From: Verticillium longisporum
Lineage: Eukaryota; Ascomycota; Sordariomycetes; Glomerellales; Plectosphaerellaceae
Direction of reading: 5' to 3'
Assembly: GCA_019188255.1 (NCBI GenBank)
Contig: JAETXT010000007.1
Coordinates: 2,542,001 to 2,606,000, forward strand
DNA: 64,000 nt
Shown here: piece after piece, positions 46,921 through 57,317 of the stretch
Position numbering within the stretch: the stretch's first letter is position 1
How the letters are laid out: each line of letters opens with the position of its first letter
Program-made: the position numbers and the translations under genes
Notes under the pieces: generated by a model
The model's input: only the letters and a program-made list of their open reading frames with translations
Told to the model about the DNA's origin: nothing
The model's database searches: none

Positions 46921-47652
46921 GCTTGCGTCGTCGCTCGTGTCTGGACGGGGGATCAAGAATGACGTGTTTTCTTTTCCTGTGGATATAGTTTCGAGTACAT
47001 ATGCACATATGAATTTGTCTGAACAGCATCTCCACGTCAAGCGTCCTTCGGGTGAACAAGGGTGACGAACCATCATCACAACATTGGGTCATCATACAAC
47101 GGAGATGTATCATCTTGTGGCAGAAGATCTTCAACATCGACGTCACCAAACGTGTAGTATTCATCGCCCCCTTTCTTCTTCAACTCTTCGCCTGATATTC
47201 ATCTTCATCCCACCCTCCTGCCCCTCCTTCGCCTTCCTCTTCGTCTTCCTCTGCGTCTTCCTCTTCCTCTTCGTCTTCTTCTCACCCCAGAATGCAGTCA
47301 GTAGGTATCTCAACAAACACACAATTACAAAGCCTGAAAAAAGGCCGCCTCCCCTTACACCAACTGGCCCGCCCCTGAAAGATCCTTCATGATACATGGG
47401 TATGACTTGCGTGTGTTTTTCTTTCCCCAGACTCCCCCTTGGCACAGGTATGCAGATCCAAAAAGTGAAAGAAAGAGGCAACAGCGAAGAGCGGGCCCAA
47501 AAAAAAATGAAAAAAAAAATAAAAAAAAATGTACAGCTCTGGAAGGCGATGCCCCAGAGTTCATCAAAAACATTACATCTCAACGGGGCTCGTCAAGGGC
47601 CCTCGAGGCTCATCATGACCCCTCGAGGCTCATCAGACCGCCGCAGGGTCCA
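46921..47652. other. Spacer between convergent genes
   Basis: Lies between the 3' ends of the pectate lyase (+) and GT90 (-) genes. It contains CTTCGTCTTCCTC-type repeats at 47220-47285 and three long A-runs at 47499-47530. No gene seen. Confidence 0.6.
47499..47530. repeat. Interrupted poly-A tract
   Basis: Three A-runs of nine or ten bases separated by TG or T. Confidence 0.9.
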
Positions 47653-49638
47653 TTACACCAGGTCACCGACGAAACCCAGTCTCTCCCGGTTCTCGTCACA
47701 GACGCGCGCCCACTCGAGCAGCAGCCGCCACACATAGAGGCGCATGTCCTCGCGCCGCAGAACGCGCGACGCCCAGGCGCGGCCCGACTCGGCGATCCAA
47801 CGCGCGGCCTTGTCGCCGCGCTTGATGCGACCAATGCCGACACGGCCCCAGACGCCGGCGTCACGGTCGTCGCGCTCGGCGTCGCCGTCGGTGAAGTAGT
47901 CGAGCACGTTGTACAGGTCGCGGAACGTGTTGTCGAGCGGCACAAAGTGCAGCCACGGCACGAGGCGGTCATCGTGCCATTCGGCGTAGACGGTCGCCTT
48001 GAGGGGCACACTCGTGCTCAGCAGCGTGTGGCGGAAGCGGCCGGCGACGCCGCCCTCGCCGCGCTCGCGGTCGACGAGCGGTATGTACTTGGCCACAAAG
48101 TCGGCAGCCTTGCCCTTGCGGGGCGCGGGCGTGCTGCGGACGTGGGGGCCAGGGCCGGGCACGGCGCCTCCTGCAGCGTGGCCTCGTCGCCACAGGCGAA
48201 CATGGTGAAGCCGGCCGAGGCAAACTTGGACAGCCAGGCGCCGACCTTTTGCAGGCGGCGGCGCTCCGTGCCGTAGTAAGCGGGCGGCGGAAAGTCAAAC
48301 GTGTTGGCGTGGGCGGCGGCGTCGAGCTCCATGCGGTGCACGGCGGTGCCGTTGAGCATCTCGACGAGGCGATGGCGGTGAAAGTGGCGCCAGGGACTGT
48401 CGTCGGTGCGGCCGCCCGAGGCGATGCCGCGGAAGACGAGTTGGTCCTTCTTGTCCTTCCACAGCGGGCCCAACAGGTGGGCGATGCGGTTCGTGTTTTC
48501 GCCCTCGAGGTAGGCGGTGCTCGGCAGCAAAATGTCGTTGTTGACGCCGAGCTTGCCGCCGGTGAAGATGGGGATGAGATCGCGCGTCGTCTTGACGTCA
48601 AAGGGCTCGACAAAGTCACTGTGCAAGGCGCGCAGGTGAGGCTGGAGGCAGAGGTCGGCGGCGCGCGTAAAGTTCTCGATGTAGCCCTGCTGCGTGAAGG
48701 GGGCGATCCATTCGTACGGCAGCGTGGGCGGGGGCGACGACGAGGTCAGGTTCGTCAGGGCGGGCACGTCGCGCGAGGGGGTGCCGGGCTCGCAGGCGGC
48801 GCGGACGAGGTCCCAGTAGCGAGCATCGGCCTCGCCAAGCCATTTGACGGCCAGGATCGGGCTCTCGTCGCGGGCCGAATCGACGGCGGCGAGACCGACA
48901 TAGTCCGAGTCGACGAGGTCCTTGCTCACGAGAGCGCGGGTGGCGCGCTCCTTGGCGACGTACTCGGCCATCTTCTCAAAGGGCACCAGGACGCGGGGCT
49001 CGTTCATCTCGTTGAGGGTATGTCCATGTCGGGCAGGTAAGCGGCGACCTCGCCGATGAGCTCGGCCCACAGCGGCGTGGCGACGGGGTCGTTGTCCTCG
49101 GTCTCGACGGCGACCATGACGCCGCCGCGTATCCTGATGACATCGTAGCGGTAGCTCGCCTGCTCGGCGAGGCGGTTGGCATCGACAGCCCAAAAGGGCG
49201 TCAGGTCGTGGTAGACGCGGTCGTAGAAGTCCTCAATGATGATCGAGTCGTCCTGGAGGGCGTGCTGGAACCAGCGGTCGAAGCCCGGCGGGGATGCCTG
49301 CCGCGGCGTTCGCGATAGCGCTTGGCGGCGACGGCGAGGGTGAGGGCGCGCTTGTGAAGCAGGCGTTCGTGGTTGGCGCGGGCCTCGTGGATCAGCCAGT
49401 CGATGACGTGGTAGTCGGCGGCGGCGCTGTAGTTGTAGGGAACCTTGAAGTAGTCGGCGGCGCCGCCGTTGAGGTAGCGGGTGCTCTTGGAGTGGATGTC
49501 GTCGTGGAAGAGGTAGCCGCTGATGAGGATGAAGACGGACACACCCGTCAGCAGGATCCATGTGATGATGGCCCGCACCATGCGGCGCGTTGGCCGACAT
49601 GCCGCGATGCTGTTGGGTAACGGTATGCGCATCGTCAT
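47653..49638 (-). CDS. Glycosyltransferase family 90 (CAP10-like) type II membrane protein (three apparent frameshifts)
   Basis: About 662 residues once mended; no intron needed. A basic N-terminus and a hydrophobic anchor (IITWILLTGVSVFILISGYLF, residues about 24-44) predict a Golgi type II protein. The GT90 domain fills the C-terminal half: GGKLGVNNDILLPS, DKKDQLVFRGIASGGR, KYIPLVDRERG, PLKATVYAEWHDDRLVPW and LRREDMRLYVWRLLLEWA. GT90 enzymes transfer xylose or glucose to glycans; CAP10 in Cryptococcus is needed for capsule. The frame shifts at plus-strand G-runs 49290-49293 and 49016-49018, and near 48163-48185. Each needs one added base, and the restored length is exactly 663 codons with the stop. 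The fungal protein motifs run smoothly across each joint, so I read this as one working gene in a faulty assembly. Substrate unknown. Confidence 0.85.
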
Positions 49639-49686
49639 GCGAATGGGGTGTATGAGAGAGTGTGTGTGTGTAGACGAGGTCGAGGC

Positions 49687-49713
49687 GAGTCGAGTCGAGT
49701 CGAGTCGAGTCGG
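49687..49713. repeat. (GAGTC)5 pentanucleotide repeat
   Basis: Five perfect GAGTC units upstream of the GT90 gene start. Confidence 0.95.
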
Positions 49714-50041
49714 CTCAGCTCCGACTCGGGCTCAGGCTCAGGCGCAGGCGCAGGGTCTAGTCGAAAACTCGACGAGCGATCATGAGGGAGGATTGTCGTC
49801 GTCGTCGTCGTCGGTCTTCGAAGGAAAGAATCGTCTGTCTGTCTATCTGTCTATCTCGACAGATGTCGTGCAGACAAGACAAGGTGGAGGAAGTACAAGT
49901 CGGATGGCTCGGTAGGAGGGAGGGCTCGCGGGAGGGTCCAATTGACGTCGAGGCGACAGGAGCCGAAGCGTCTCGACGGTGCGCGAGGAGAGAGCAATGT
50001 CGGGAGAGGAGAGGAGAGGAGGAGAAGGAGGGGGTGGGGAG

Positions 50042-50073
<32 letters not shown>

Positions 50074-50090
50074 GGGAGAGGGTGAGAGAG
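50042..50090. repeat. (GA)n microsatellite
   Basis: A 49-base purine tract of GA units with a few GG interruptions. Confidence 0.95.
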
Positions 50091-50276
50091 GCAAATGGCG
50101 ATGTCCAAGTGAACAACAGAACATGGGTCGTCGCTGACAAGTCAGGAGGTTCCCCAAAAGGTGCCTGCCTTCCCTTCCATTTCCTCACCAACGTGCATCG
50201 TTGTTGGCCCAGACAGCCGCTGCCACTGCCCGGCACTGGCACTGTGCCTTAATCCTTTTTTTATTTTCACTGCACC

Positions 50277-50336
50277 TGCCTAGGTACCTACCGACCACCT
50301 ACCTACATAGGTACCTACCATGTGGGTAGGTAGGAA
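50277..50336. repeat. Small CCTAGGTA/GGTACC cluster
   Basis: TGCCTAGGTACCTACC, CTACATAGGTACC and GGTAGGTAGG words in 60 bases. Confidence 0.85.
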
Positions 50337-50717
50337 CCTGAACACCTTCATCCAATTTGCCCCAGAATGGCAGCAGGCATGCAACCAGCCACGATACGAT
50401 CCATCCCTTTCAACACAGCCACATGTCAAAACCCACCACCCACCTTCACCTTCACAGCACATGTCCCCCTACAGCAACCAGTGGTGAGCGTCTTGTTTTT
50501 CTATCGAGACACTACATTACAAACAGCCTGCTGCCGGCTGCCACTGTGAGCATCATCGGCTCCCGGGTATATCATGCAACGAAAAATCGACTCCTGGTCC
50601 CCCTCTCTGTCGCCTCCAAGCTCCAAGCGTCCCTTGAAGAACGAGGCTCAAAATCAAATCGCTCGCTGTCCCATGCCCATGATCAATCAATGCCTCCCTT
50701 CCATGCCCCCCTCCTCC

Positions 50718-53700
50718 TCATACAGGAGGTTCTGTCTGCGACCGAGGCGGCTGCGGCTGCGGCTGCGGCTGCTCGTCTTGCTGCTGACGACTAGGCTGGA
50801 TTCCGCCCTCGCCTTCGCCCTCGTATTGCTCCACGTGCGGCGCGCCTGAGTTCTGGCTGCCCTCGCGCTTCTTGCCGCCCAGGTGCACCCCCAGCATGTC
50901 TGCGAAGCGGACGCCCTTCTCCTTGATGCCGAGCCCTCGTCCGCCGTGTCCGTGCGCATCCGCGTGCTCCTCGTCCGCGTCGTGCCCGTTCGCCGCTGCA
51001 CCGTGCTCGTGGAAAAAACCGCTGCCGTCCCGTCGGTGTCCCGTCCGCGATGCCACGCGGCTGCCGCCGCTCAGCACGACCGTGTTCCTCGGGTCCGTCA
51101 TGATCCTCGCGTCGTGCACGCACTCGAGGAACAGCGGGTACGCAAACGTCAACACGCAGAGTGCCACAATCACCACAAACGCCAGCTGCACCCGCCCGCC
51201 GTGCTCCACAATCGCCCACAGCACAAACGGGAAGAAGGCAGCCCCGATCCACCCATCGTGATAAAGGCAGCTGCCCGCTTCGTGCGTCGGCCCTGGCCTC
51301 GCAGCCCAATGGCGAAGATCAGCGGCCAGCACGGGCCCTCGAAGAAGTAGAACAGGATCACCGGGATCATGAGATGGTTCGGATTCCGCGGTCGGAGCAC
51401 CACCGTCAACAGAGCCATGACAAATGAGCCCGCGACCGAGATACCGAGCAGTGTTCGAGGCTTGGGAAACCGAGTGTGCTTGACCGCCATGTACGTCAGC
51501 CACGCTGCGAGGAAGCGCGAGACGGCAAACGCCGTGTGCGCGACGAGCCCGTAGTCCGGGATGCCGAGATGGAGTCCCGGCGGCCGGTTCGAGTCCTCGC
51601 CTGGGTTCGTGTCGGCATTGGCCGCACCGGCTCCCGATTCTTCTTGCTTCGGCAGCAGCGAGATGAGGAGAGATCGGAAGAAGATCGAGTTGGACTCCTG
51701 GCACGCAATGTACGTGTACTGCGCCATGACGGCGAGGACGAGCGACACGGTGCGCAATTGCCAGCCGAAGAAGCTCGTTCGTCGTTGCGTGTTCACCGGG
51801 AGGCGATCGGCAGCTTCCTGCAGCTCGGCGTCGCCCACCTCAGGGAGCGGCATGTAGTAAAGAAGAGTGCGAGCGCGACGCAGAGGAGCGTTATGGCTAG
51901 ATATGTCCACTGCACATTGAGCAGCGTCAGCGAGCTGGTGTAGCCGTCTTGGTCAATGTCCGTGAAGAAGACCTTCTGCGCCAGCAGTCCGCTGAGGACG
52001 CTGCCGACGGCCTGGATGCCCTGCGCGAGACAGAGCCGTGTCTCGCCGTATTGCGCCGGTCCGCACAGGATCAAGAATGCGTTGGCACCCGTCTCCAGGA
52101 TGGACAGGCCGAACCCCACAACAAAGTTGCTGAGCAGGAAGCCGCCCCAAGACTTCATGACGGCCGACGGCCAAAAATGATGGTCCCGACGCCGTAAAAG
52201 CAGAGACCGACCATAAAAGTGGCCTTGAATCCGCCCACGCTCTCAGCGGAGCTGTTGTTCTTCTTCCTGTGAACCCTGTGGTGTTCATCGCGTCGCAAAA
52301 TCCACTCACCCACGATCAAAGGGCCAAAGAAGTAACCACCTCCAAAGTAGGCGCTGGTGAGACCGAGCGTTTCGGCGACGGACATACCCGAGACGGCTGA
52401 GACGACGTTGTTGAGCGTGTTGAGCAGTCCGTACGAGATGCCCCAGAGAAGGAAAAGTACGGTGACCATGAGGCAGTAGCGGAAAGAATCGGTCGCGTTG
52501 CACTTGATCATGCTCTTCGGCCTCTTCATGTTAACGAAGCCAAAGTACAGCATATTCTCTTGCTGTGTACCCATAGTGGACACAGTCCGGGCGGTGCGGA
52601 CTCTTTGCAGCGGGTCATCGCCGTCAGCGTCGTCGCCCGTCGCGTTCATGCCGGTCGGTACCGTCAGGAAATCTAAAGCGGTCATGCCGGCAGCGCCTGA
52701 GTCCTCGGCACTCGGAGCTCCGGCCGGGTTGGCGTGAGGGGATGCTTCCGGAGGGACGATCCCATCGCTGCCGTGGCGATCCCGGACGGGGCTGTTGAGA
52801 GAGTCCTCCTTATTGCTGTCGCTGTGCCGCGTGCCGTTGGGATCGATGATCATGGCGGGAAGAATCTTGATGATGAGGGGCTTCAAAGTGGGGATACAGG
52901 CGCACGTCATGCCGACATTGACCTCGACGGCGCTCCACATGAACGACAGCGAAGAATTCCAAGCGAAGTTGGGTGTGCCGCCAAACTTGGCAGCGAGATC
53001 GGTGGTGGGACTGCTAGGTATGGCCGATACAGCCTGTTGGAGATAGTATATGCGGACGACGTCGATGACGGTGACGAAGATGCCGAGGGAGAATGTGAAG
53101 ACGAGAATATACTTCTGCCGTGGCGGCAAGCGCATACTGGTCAGGACAGGTATAGGGAGAGCTACGATGGCTAGATTCGTAATTATGTTGATGGGGGCTG
53201 AGCAGATGAATTCGGTCAGTAGAGGTATACATTGCGCAGGTTCGGTCCAGGTCTGCCATGCCGCTTGAACGGGTCGGCATTGAAAGATGTTGATGAGGGT
53301 CAGGACCGTGCCGGCGACGTTGACGATGCCGAGTGTGACCCAAGACGCGAGGCGCAGGACTTTTGGGTGTTCTTCGACAGCCGCAGGTAGAATATGAGGA
53401 TGCTCGTTTTTGTGGCCATCAAGGCAGGGTTGTACAAGATGGAAAAGACATATTCGCATCGGCGCAGGGCGCTCTCATCGTCCATGCTGATATCATCGTC
53501 GTACCGGCCGAGTCCCTTGGTTGTGCCGAAACATATAGTGAAAGACAAGCCAAAGGTCAAGACGAGCGCGAGGAGCATAATCTTGTCATCCCAGCTGACG
53601 TTCTTGACAATGACATACCGGCAAAAGATGCGGGCCGCGACGAAGACGCTGGCCAAGACGAGTGTCGACAGGGTCACGGCGAAGACGACTGGCCCGCGAT

Positions 53701-53734
53701 CTGGGGTGTGGTCACCCGCGGCGCCTGAAGACAT
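50718..53734 (-). CDS. Rhodopsin-like 7TM domain fused to FHS-type MFS transporter (four apparent frameshifts)
   Basis: About 1006 residues once mended. Residues 1-295 are a fungal rhodopsin-like membrane domain (SAT4/PTH11-related type), with NVSWDDKIMLLAL, YDDDISMDDESALR and AWQTWTEPAQCI. A Ser/Pro/Asp-rich linker (about 300-410) follows, then an MFS transporter of the FHS/L-fucose permease type (418-875): FRYCLMVTVLFLLWGISYGL, GGYFFGPLIVGEWILRRDEH, LLSNFVVGFGLSILETGANA, FEGPCWPLIFAIGLRGQGRR. The tail is Gln/Pro-rich. The middle frame (52155-53459) spans the back half of the 7TM domain, the linker and the first MFS helices without a stop, so the fusion is genuine in this sequence. Frame shifts near 53361-53367, 52169-52172, 51859-51861 and 51242-51245 each need one added base; restored length is exactly 1007 codons. 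A sensor-transporter is a reasonable idea but unproven. Confidence 0.82.
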
Positions 53735-56700
53735 GTTGAGTGCAGCGGCGGCTTGCTGGGCGGCCTATCGATTGTCGGCCGCCGCGGAGGGCAGGCGAGC
53801 GGTGGTGAAGAGCAATTAGTGTTGTGATGGGGGAAGGCTTTCCATCGCTCTTTGCTCGAGTACATTGAAGGCTGCTCCTTTTGGGACAAGGGCTGTGGCG
53901 ACTGGAGCGGTAACCGTCCAAGTACGTTGTCGTCTGGCTTGGTCGCACCGCAGGAAGTGATTTGCGACCGAAGGCAGCGATACAATTGTCGAGAGAAGAG
54001 ATGAATGCGAAGGAGTCCGATGGCGTCGTTGAGGGCCGGTCGGTCGAGTCCAGATGGGTGGTGCCGTGAGCGGAACGTAGCCAATGCCAGTCAGTTGATG
54101 TTGGTTGTGCTGACAGCTTATCGGCTTACTGAGCCGTACCGATGAGACTTGGCCAAATGACTGTGCTTGGCAGCTCGAGTGGACCGGGCAAGCAAGCGAA
54201 GGGCGGGAAGAGGCACGAAAAGGAAGCGAGGGGACTGGTGTCGTATTTAGGTTCGACTTGCCAGCCGGATCGAAGGAGTCAGGCTCGCGTGATAACAAAG
54301 GCGCGCTCGCGAATGGGAGGGGGGTCTGGCGAAGGCTGCCTCAAAAGGCAAAGGAGCAGCGGGAAGGAAGACTGATAGTCGCACTGATGGTGGGTGGTCG
54401 AAGTGTGCCGGGCGCATAAGCTACGGTCCCATCATCAGGGGTGGGAAGAGTGACGCTGCAATCGTGCAGTTTTGGTTTCGAGGCGTCGTCTGGCGTCTGG
54501 CGTCTGGCGTCCGAGGGCGCGGGCGCTCGTGTGTTCGTCGCTACCGTCGGCAGGGTTCGTGGGCGTCGTTGGCGTCGTCAGGTACGTTGTCAGGTACCTA
54601 GGGCGAGGCAGAACCGTCGCACAAAGGATCCTCCGGTGTGCACAGAGGTAAGCAGAAGGGGGTGAACGAAGTCGCCGAAGTCTGCTCTGCTTCTGACTTC
54701 TGACCACTCGACTGAGACTGAGAGGGCGCACAGCAGGAGTGAAGGAGCGGGATGACGGAGGAGGAAGAGGCAGGCAAAATGGGAGGTGTGAAGGATAGAG
54801 AGGCAGAGCAGCGAATGATTGGCAATGCTGAGCAAGGGCTCCAGGTGCTAGCTGCCTTGCCCGACGGGATGTTTAGCAGGCATACGCAGGTGCCGGGTGG
54901 GGTGGCAGGCAGGTGCGGTGTACCCACTGGTGACCGTTGGACGCAGTAATGAGGCGGTCAGGTAATTTAGGCGACCAGGGACCAGGCAAGAAGGACCAGG
55001 CAAGAAGGACCAGGCAGTTACAACAACTCCCGAGGCAGTGGGCGCAAGACGTTCAGGGCGGCGGGCAAACGGTCAAGTCGGAGGGTCGGAGGGCAGAATC
55101 TTCTCAAAATACACTGGAGCTCTTCTTGTGGGCCTGCCCCTCCCCTTGTCGTACCATGTACATGTACATGTACGCCTTGTTGCTGGCGGCGCGCAGGCAA
55201 GACGAACCGCCGCCAAGAAGAACACCTGCTAGCGTGAAGAAAAATGATGCTCGCTCGCTTCGCTCTCGCTGTGCCAACAATCTCATCCACTGACAAACGA
55301 GACAGAGCAAGAGGGACGATCCTGGCTCGCGTCTAGCTCATCCGATGGTTCGGTCGACAGCTGATCAATAGACATCAAGCCTTTGTCGAATCAAGGTGCC
55401 GCTCGCAGCCCGCTCCCCCGCCACCACGATGATGCCAGCGCGATGTGGCTGCTGCTCTCAAAGAAAAACCCCGCTGATAGCAACTGGTGTGGAGGGCCTA
55501 TTCAAGAGACGCACCAGCAGCTGTGGTGCGTGATGGTGATGAATGAAGCAGAGGGCGGGGGGTATTGACGAGGGGAGCAGCTTGACCCATTGGATCTTTG
55601 GGGCTCTTTTTCGGCAGACCCAGCATGATGACATTTCTGTCCTTCCACCCAATAAAGGCCCATGAAAACCCAGCAGAGAGCGGGCCTTACCCCGGATTTC
55701 TTCATCCCTCGACAAGGCCCTCCTGACTCGACACCACGCGGGCGCATGAAGGGAAAAAAATGTCGCTAACCCACCCCCATGTCACACCTCAACATTGTGT
55801 TGGAATGAGGCCCTCGCACCAGTACGTAAACTCAATATAGCCAACTGGGTCCTCCAGAAAACTGGATGCGCCAGAAGCTTGACCTACTTTAGCTAGGTGA
55901 CCGGCCGCTCGAGTGGTGCCTTGGATAGTTGGGCCTTCAGGTGTGCGTTGCACCACCTCTTGCACTGATCCTTGGCGATCACCATTTCCTGTCTGCCTGG
56001 CAAAGCGAACCGCTCCACGATCGCCCACGTCAATCCACGTTGCACCAAAGACATGAACCAGATGCCCATGGCGTCCCTTTCGTTCCTTCTGCCGTCCGAC
56101 GCGAGCCCCCCTCGGCGTGGGTAAACAAGCTTAACATCCACAGGCGTACCGGATGCTTGGGTGTGACGGCTTCTAGGGCCCTTGGAACGGCCCCTCCTCG
56201 CGCTGTCCCTCGGTGTGCTCCCCCCCTCTCTCTCTCTCTGTGCCGCGATACCTTAGCAAAACTCTACTTGCGTAATCGAACCACCTTGTCCCTCCCAGAC
56301 ACCGACACAACGCCTTTCATCACCTGCTGCACGGCAATGCCCATCTCTTTGGGAAATCATGTGGGAAATCAAAGTCAAATCGCCGAGCAGGACAGGTCCC
56401 GTTCCGGCGGGCAGGGCAGTCCCAGACCACGACACGATGACACCACAATCCTTGCATACCACCCACCCATGCCTGTCGACTGCCTGCCCGAGAGCAACAA
56501 TTGATCACGTGCCTCGCATGGCGCTTTTTGGAAAACAATGACGTCAGTATCGTGACTCCACGTGATCAGCGCTTCCACTGCGTGCCCGTGACTGACTCTG
56601 TTCGCCATCGAGCCGAACCAAGATCCCACGCGCCCTGGGTTTGATCTCCCTGTCGGAGCCGAAGGGTCAGCGGCTCCGGAATCGGCTTGGTCGGCGGCCA

Positions 56701-57317
56701 TCTGATTCAGGGTCCGTCCGCACAGTCACCTCGGCCCGTTCCCACGTCACTTGCGTCACTCCGCAGCCCGGCAGGCTGCGTCATCTTGAGCCCCTAACAG
56801 GGCATCAGGTCGAGCCTTGAGTCAGGGATCACTGCCGTGTCACACTTGATCTGAAGATCGGTGCAGCCAGCCTTGCAGGCAACCAATCTGCGGTCACACA
56901 GAGTACGACGTGAGTTTACGAGGTATCATTCCCGGCGTTTTCGGCGTTGCATTGCTAGATCGCGTCTTCATGGCCCTCTTATTATTTAGCAGCCGCTCAT
57001 TCGAGAGGCTTCCTACTATATTTACCATCAACCCATTCCCGCAACATGTGGAGAACCTGTACAAGCCAAGTGATATCATCGTCCCATACCTACGCATCTA
57101 GGCGAATGCACCCTCCGCCGGTAAAGCAAAGACCAACACCAGACATGCCGCCGTTGAAAATCGTCACCGAAAGAACCAACTGTACTCCATGCAATCATGA
57201 ACCCTGCTCACAGCGAATGGCTCACTTGCCGTATCCGCGCTCTCCTCTCTCCCCTCTCTTCTCTCCTTCTGCTTGGTGCCTGACGACTCGGCCAAGTACT
57301 TGTCCAAGCTGACGTCT
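53735..57317. other. Long gene-poor stretch
   Basis: No convincing gene in 3.6 kb. The frames present (for example 55929-56504, +) lack family resemblance. Around 56890-57100 the DNA is AT-richer and codes protein-like frames on both strands, unexplained. The left 500 bases should hold the promoter of the fusion transporter gene. Confidence 0.5.

Larger units (their letters stand above)
49639..50717. other. Spacer with GA and GTCGA repeats
   Basis: Promoter side of the GT90 gene and 3' side of the fusion transporter gene. It carries the GTCGA array at 49687-49713, the GA tract at 50042-50090, a short GTCGTC run near 49795 and CCTAGGTA words at 50277-50336. No convincing gene. Confidence 0.55.

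Noticed and set aside
46213..47079. 288-residue minus-strand frame
   Set aside because: Antisense shadow of the pectate lyase catalytic domain.
52262..52310. Possible intron (GTGAGT...CACAG) in the MFS domain
   Set aside because: Removing 34 or 43 nt would break the frame, and the read-through sequence WILRRDEHHR fits the transporter family.
55929..56504. 191-residue plus-strand frame
   Set aside because: No recognisable family and low-complexity ends; not supported as a gene.
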